NCBI GenBank assembly: GCA_016283745.1 | Contig: JAEENM010000005.1 | Span: 1 to 42,021, forward strand | Direction of reading: 5' to 3' | DNA: 42,021 nt | Source: Bacteroidales bacterium | GTDB lineage: Bacteria > Bacteroidota > Bacteroidia > Bacteroidales > P3 | Part shown: positions 37,669 to 42,021 of the stretch, piece after piece | Numbering within the stretch: the first letter of the stretch is position 1 | How the letters are laid out: each line of letters begins with the position of its first letter | Program-made: the position numbers and the translations under genes | The notes under the pieces: model-generated | Databases searched by the model: none | What the model was told of the DNA's origin: nothing | Seen by the model: only the letters and a program-made list of their open reading frames with translations

Positions 37669-39996
37669 ATGAAGAAAACGTTTCTGGGACTGCTGCCCGT
37701 CATTGTGGCAATGCTTTCATCCCACATCTCGGCACAGACCGCCGACTCTGTGGATGTGCTCAACTACCGCATCTGCCTCGATGTCAACCATAATGTTTCC
37801 CAAACCCTTGTCGGACATACCGACCTAAGTGTCAAGCTTTTACGTCAAGTACCTGCCTTCACCCTCGACCTAAAGGCCGCCACGGTGGATTCCGTTTTTG
37901 TGAACAACACCCGCAGTACGGTGAATTACGACAACCGTTACATCACAATCGGCGTGCCAAACGGAATTAGTGTTGGTGACACCCTTATGGTGCGTGTTTT
38001 CTACCACAGCACGGGCTATGTGGAGAACTACGGCATGGGCGGTTTCCATTTTGCGGGAAACATCATCTACAACCTCGGGGCGGTGTTCGAGGAGACGCCG
38101 CACACCTTCGGCAGAGCGTGGTTCCCTTGTCGCGACGTGTTTGCCGACAAAGCCACCTACCAATACTCCATAACGGTGCCACGCGGCTGGGAAGCCACCT
38201 GCAGCGGCATCCGCGATTCGGTGAGCGCCTACGCCTCCGACAGCAGCCGCACTTTCCACTACAGTGTGGCGCATCCCATCTCTACTTACCTCTCGTCGGT
38301 AACCATCGGCAATTTCCGTCTGCATAGCAAAAACATTAACAGCCCTTACGGGACTTACCCGCTCGAGGTGCGTTTCCTTTCCGGCGACAGCAACAACATT
38401 GCCAACACCTTTGCCATCCTCGACACCGTGGTGCCGATGTTCGAGCGTTGTTTCGGCCCCTACCGCTGGGGACGTGTGGGATATGTGGGCACTCCGCGCG
38501 GCTCGATGGAGCACGTGGCAAATATCTCATTGATAGGACAATGCATCGGCGACCGCAGCACCGTATGCCAGATGGTGGTGTGTCACGAGCTTTCCCACGC
38601 TTGGTTTGGCAACCTCGTTACCTGCGAAACACAGGCCGATATGTGGTTCAACGAAGGCGGTGCGTCGTTCTGCGAGGAGGTGGCTATGGAAGCGGCTTTC
38701 GGCAAAGAGGCTGCCACCGAATACTATCAGGACAACCTCGAAAAGGTGATACGTACCATGCACCATACCGACTCCACCTACCACTCCGTGGCCAACATCC
38801 CCGACCCGCTGACCTATTCTGGTACAGTGTATAACAAAGGAGCAACGGTTTGGCACTCGCTGCGCGGATATCTCGGCGACTCGGTGTTCTACGCCTCTAT
38901 GCGTCGGCTGTTCGCCAACCACGCCTTCGGCAGCCTCACCTCGGCACAGCTCCGCGACTCGCTGTCGCTCTATTCCGGTGTGGATTTGACAAAATTCTTC
39001 GACTTCCACGTCTTTACCCCCGGATTCACACATTTCTCCATCGACTCGATGCGGACAAACGGCACAGCTACAACAGTTTATATGCGCCAACGCACCGTGG
39101 GCACCACGCAGTTAGCCGACGGCAACCGTGTGCCAATAACCTTCTTCTCCGACACTTGGGACAGCGTTACAAAGATAATGGCTTTCGACGGGCAGTTTGG
39201 TAATCAGACCTTCGCGCTGCCTTTCGCACCCAAATTCGCCATCGTGGATTTCTACAACACCCTTTCCGACGCCATCACCACCGGCAGTGCAATTGCGAAA
39301 ACTCCCGGTAGCAGGCAGTTCACGTCGGCATATTTCACCGAACAGAATTTGATGGTGCGCGACAGCAATTTCCTGCACGTACAGCACCATTTCGTCGCTC
39401 CAGACGCAATGAAAAATCCCGACACGGCTGTAAAACGTATGGCCAACCGCTACTGGACAGTGAGTGGCGACCTGCGCAACCGTCTTACTGGCAAGTTCTT
39501 CTTCAGCCGACACACCTCGACCACAGCACCTTACGCATTCCTCGACGAGAATTTCCTTGAAGAAACGGCCTCGGTGGATTCGTTGGTGGTGCTCTATCGC
39601 GAGAACCCCGCCGACGACTGGCATTACATGGAATCGACTTTGGAAGGCTCCCGCACTCAGGGCTATCTCACCGTTTATCCGCTGAAAACCGGCGAATACA
39701 CCCTTGCCATAGCCGACACAGCAAATATCCGAGTTAGCCTCCCTGCCGACGTCATAGGCGGCTTTGTAATGATGTACCCCAATCCCGCAACCCAAACAGT
39801 GACGATTGAGTTCCCCGAGTTGGGCGGAAATGTCGATATGGCAATCTTCTCCCAAACTGGTGCTAAAGTGTTGGGAATAAAAAATATACATTCCGGCGAA
39901 AAAGTCAATGTCTCGAAACTGCCGTGCGGCACCTACACAGTGCGGCTCACCGTTGACGGAGAGACGTTTTTTACAGATAAACTTATTGTAAAATAG
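37669..39996 (+). CDS. Secreted M1 family metallopeptidase with type IX sorting domain
   Basis: The protein has 775 residues: signal peptide ending near HISAQ, an M1 N-terminal beta domain, the catalytic domain, and a C-terminal sorting domain. The zinc site is H306-E-L-S-H310 and E329, the exact HExxH-x18-E spacing. Tyr388 in TVYNKGATV fits the transition-state tyrosine. The exopeptidase motif GxMEN reads GSMEH at residues 278-282. The last about 75 residues (YPNPATQTVTIEF, GTYTVRLTVDGE, TDKLIVK) are a type IX secretion signal, so the enzyme is exported to the surface or medium. It begins 3 bp after the S41 peptidase gene. Confidence 0.92.
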   Translation: MKKTFLGLLPVIVAMLSSHISAQTADSVDVLNYRICLDVNHNVSQTLVGHTDLSVKLLRQVPAFTLDLKAATVDSVFVNNTRSTVNYDNRYITIGVPNGISVGDTLMVRVFYHSTGYVENYGMGGFHFAGNIIYNLGAVFEETPHTFGRAWFPCRDVFADKATYQYSITVPRGWEATCSGIRDSVSAYASDSSRTFHYSVAHPISTYLSSVTIGNFRLHSKNINSPYGTYPLEVRFLSGDSNNIANTFAILDTVVPMFERCFGPYRWGRVGYVGTPRGSMEHVANISLIGQCIGDRSTVCQMVVCHELSHAWFGNLVTCETQADMWFNEGGASFCEEVAMEAAFGKEAATEYYQDNLEKVIRTMHHTDSTYHSVANIPDPLTYSGTVYNKGATVWHSLRGYLGDSVFYASMRRLFANHAFGSLTSAQLRDSLSLYSGVDLTKFFDFHVFTPGFTHFSIDSMRTNGTATTVYMRQRTVGTTQLADGNRVPITFFSDTWDSVTKIMAFDGQFGNQTFALPFAPKFAIVDFYNTLSDAITTGSAIAKTPGSRQFTSAYFTEQNLMVRDSNFLHVQHHFVAPDAMKNPDTAVKRMANRYWTVSGDLRNRLTGKFFFSRHTSTTAPYAFLDENFLEETASVDSLVVLYRENPADDWHYMESTLEGSRTQGYLTVYPLKTGEYTLAIADTANIRVSLPADVIGGFVMMYPNPATQTVTIEFPELGGNVDMAIFSQTGAKVLGIKNIHSGEKVNVSKLPCGTYTVRLTVDGETFFTDKLIVK

Positions 39997-40002
39997 ATAG
40001 TT

Positions 40003-41271
40003 ATGAAGGTTTTTAAATTCGGTGGCGCTTCGGTGAACAGCGCTTCAGCGGTGAAAAACATGGCCCACATAGTGGAACAGTACTACGGCGAGCCCCTGCT
40101 GGTGGTGGTCTCCGCCATGGGCAAGACTACCAACCTGTTGGAAAAGCTTGTCCCTCAAGGGGATATGCAGCCGCCCGATTTCGACGAAAATTTCGCCAAA
40201 CTCACCGACTACCACACCGAGATAGCGCAGCAACTATTTGAAAACCAGTCGGAAGGGATAATAGCCAAGCTAAACCTCTTTTTCGAACAGATCCACGACC
40301 GCATCTGCAACGCCTCGTTCGACTACAACTACAACTACGACCAGATTGTGTCGTTCGGCGAGCTGATGTCCACCACCATAGTGAGCGAGTACCTCAACTT
40401 TAAAAACCTTGAAAACAAATGGTTTGACGTGCGTTCGGTAATCAAGACCGACGACCGTTACCGCGAAGGCAAAATCGACTGGCAGCTTACGCAGAGTGCT
40501 TCCGACAAACTGCTGAAACCCCTTTTCAACGTCCACAAAATGGTTGTAACCCAAGGTTTTATCGCCGGCTCGGCCATGGGCGCCACCACCACCCTCGGCC
40601 GCGAAGGCTCCGACTACTCCGCCTCGGTGCTCTCCTATTGTCTCGACGCCGAAGCGATGACCATCTGGAAAGACGTGCCCGGTTTCCTCAACGCCGACCC
40701 CAAATATTTCGAAAAGACCGTAAAAATAGAGCATATCCCCTACAACGAGGCCATCGAGCTGACCTATTTCGGTGCCTCCGTAATACACCCCAAAACTCTC
40801 AAACCACTGCAAAACAAGCATATACCATTGCTTGTAAAATCTTTCATCACTCCCGACGAGGAGGGCTCCACCATCGGCGATTTTAAGACCATCAAACCAC
40901 GCACACCGCTTTATATCTTCAAAAACAACCAGATACTGCTCTCCATCCTGCCCAAGGATTTCTCGTTCATAGCCGAGGACAACCTGCATGCCATCTTCGG
41001 CACTTTCGCACAGACAGGACTGAAAATCAATATGATGCAAAATTCCGCACTGAGTTTCTCCGTCTGCCTCGACAACAACGACATGATTTTCGAAAAACTG
41101 ATACCTTTGCTGAAAAAGTCGTTCAAAGTAAGATACAACACTGGTTTGCAATTGATTACCATACGTTACTACAACGATGACATAATTCGTTCCATCGTAG
41201 GGCAGCGCAACATACTGCTCGAGCAGCGCAGTCGCTCCACCGTGCAGATTCTGGTGGAAAACGCTCAATAA
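40003..41271 (+). CDS. lysC: Aspartate kinase, monofunctional
   Basis: This enzyme phosphorylates aspartate, the first step to lysine, threonine, methionine and diaminopimelate. The protein has 422 residues. Motifs are MKVFKFGGASV at the start, VVVSAMGKTTNLLE near residue 35, TTLGREGSDYSA near residue 200 and MTIWKDVPGFLNADP. The C-terminal part has ACT-like segments (FAQTGLKINMMQNSALSFSVCL), the usual site of amino-acid feedback. No homoserine dehydrogenase domain is fused. It lies 6 bp after the M1 peptidase gene. Confidence 0.95.
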   Translation: MKVFKFGGASVNSASAVKNMAHIVEQYYGEPLLVVVSAMGKTTNLLEKLVPQGDMQPPDFDENFAKLTDYHTEIAQQLFENQSEGIIAKLNLFFEQIHDRICNASFDYNYNYDQIVSFGELMSTTIVSEYLNFKNLENKWFDVRSVIKTDDRYREGKIDWQLTQSASDKLLKPLFNVHKMVVTQGFIAGSAMGATTTLGREGSDYSASVLSYCLDAEAMTIWKDVPGFLNADPKYFEKTVKIEHIPYNEAIELTYFGASVIHPKTLKPLQNKHIPLLVKSFITPDEEGSTIGDFKTIKPRTPLYIFKNNQILLSILPKDFSFIAEDNLHAIFGTFAQTGLKINMMQNSALSFSVCLDNNDMIFEKLIPLLKKSFKVRYNTGLQLITIRYYNDDIIRSIVGQRNILLEQRSRSTVQILVENAQ

Positions 41272-41284
41272 CATCTGACACCCA

Positions 41285-42021
41285 ATGATATACAAAAGCA
41301 ACGAAATACTTATCGGCAACCTCGCCCTTGGCGGCGACAACCCCGTTCGCATACAGTCGATGACCAACACCGACACCATGGACACACGTGCCACCGTGGA
41401 CCAGACCATGGCTCTGGCCGACGCCGGATGCGAGATGGTGCGTATCACCGCCCCCGACGTGAAAGCCGCCGAAAATCTGTACAACATCAAAAACGAACTG
41501 CTTAAACGCAACTACAACGTCCCCCTTGTGGCCGACATACATTTCAACCCCAAGGCCGCCGAAGTGGCCGCCACCATTGTGGAGAAAGTGCGCGTGAACC
41601 CCGGCAACTACGTGGACCGCAACACGGGAAAGACCACCTTCACCGACCAAGAATACGCCGACGAGCTGAAACGCATTCAGGAACGTATGTCCGCCCTTGT
41701 GGAGATTTGCAAGAAACACGGCACCGCCATGCGCATTGGCGTAAACCACGGCTCGCTGTCGGAACGCATAATGAGCCGCTACGGCGACACCCCGCTGGGA
41801 ATGGCCACATCGGCGGTGGAATTTGCACAGATTTGTCGCAATATGGACTACCACAAGCTGGTGTTTTCGATGAAAGCCAGCAACGTCAAGGTGATGGTCT
41901 ATTCCACACGTCTGCTGGTGCAGAAAATGTTGCAAAACGGCATGAGCTACCCCATACATCTGGGTGTTACCGAGGCCGGCGACGCCGAGCAGGGACGCAT
42001 CAAGTCGGCGGCGGGCATAGG
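41285..42021 (+). CDS. ispG: 4-hydroxy-3-methylbut-2-en-1-yl diphosphate synthase, 5' part
   Basis: This gene is missing from the ORF track because it has no stop inside the window. From ATG at 41285 it reads MIYKSNEILIGNLALGGDNP with VRIQSMTNTDTMDT, AGCEMVRIT, VPLVADIHFNPKAAE and VRVNPGNYVD. This is the conserved N-terminal half of IspG, the iron-sulfur enzyme of the methylerythritol-phosphate isoprenoid pathway. About 245 codons are visible and the frame stays open to the edge. The start is 13 bp after the lysC stop. Bacteroidota IspG is usually the long form with an inserted domain, which would lie outside this window. Confidence 0.95.
   Translation, partial: MIYKSNEILIGNLALGGDNPVRIQSMTNTDTMDTRATVDQTMALADAGCEMVRITAPDVKAAENLYNIKNELLKRNYNVPLVADIHFNPKAAEVAATIVEKVRVNPGNYVDRNTGKTTFTDQEYADELKRIQERMSALVEICKKHGTAMRIGVNHGSLSERIMSRYGDTPLGMATSAVEFAQICRNMDYHKLVFSMKASNVKVMVYSTRLLVQKMLQNGMSYPIHLGVTEAGDAEQGRIKSAAGI

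Overview
The window is a chromosomal stretch of a Bacteroidota genome, most likely of the order Bacteroidales. The evidence is consistent. Promoters match the Bacteroidota form (TTTG, 19-20 bp, TAnnTTTG; typically TATCTTTGCA), and start codons lack clear Shine-Dalgarno sequences. A secreted M1 peptidase ends in a type IX secretion sorting domain. Several families are typical of this phylum (DUF4105, PepSY-like, DUF4369/TlpA-like, type B L31, DUF3467 after rpoC). I cannot name a genus from sequence alone.

Layout. 1-2092: the 3' end of a LolC/E-type permease, a period-7 repeat tract, and a secreted TlpA-like thioredoxin. 2039-4073: a lower-GC island with an AAA ATPase and a small membrane protein, bracketed by two 54-bp direct repeats that differ at one base. 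4211-8734 (+): a DUF4105 membrane protein, an uncharacterised acidic protein, purA and a PepSY-like secreted protein. 8807-11429 (-): superoxide dismutase, pcm, a CYTH protein and a DUF3467 protein.

11489-24704 (-) is the transcription/translation supercluster. In transcription order it reads tRNA-Thr(TGT), tRNA-Tyr, tRNA-Gly, tRNA-Thr(GGT), tuf, tRNA-Trp, secE, nusG, rplK, rplA, rplJ, rplL, rpoB, rpoC. One strong promoter lies upstream and the first strong terminator inside it is just after tuf. 25022-27288 (-): tRNA-Cys with its own promoter and terminator, then a probable four-gene operon of thioredoxin, an active-site-degenerate thioredoxin paralogue, a PolB-like 3'-5' exonuclease and a lipoprotein. 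27348-28630 (-): a radical SAM protein and cytidine deaminase. Divergent from these is a large GT-C-like glycosyltransferase with C-terminal TPRs.

31348-42021 (+): rpmE2 as a single-gene unit, then a tightly spaced run of seven genes from one promoter: manC, an uncharacterised secreted protein with a TonB-C-like end, asnS, an S41 C-terminal processing peptidase, the T9SS M1 peptidase, lysC, and ispG (cut by the window end).

Most of the window is ordinary core genome. The most unusual signal is intergenic: at least four tracts built from degenerate tandem heptamers, each with a different motif, running up to start or stop codons. Other points worth checking are the repeat-bracketed ATPase island, the thioredoxin that has lost both active-site cysteines beside an intact copy, a GSMEH variant of the M1 GxMEN motif, and possible RNA structures in the secE-nusG and rplL-rpoB gaps.
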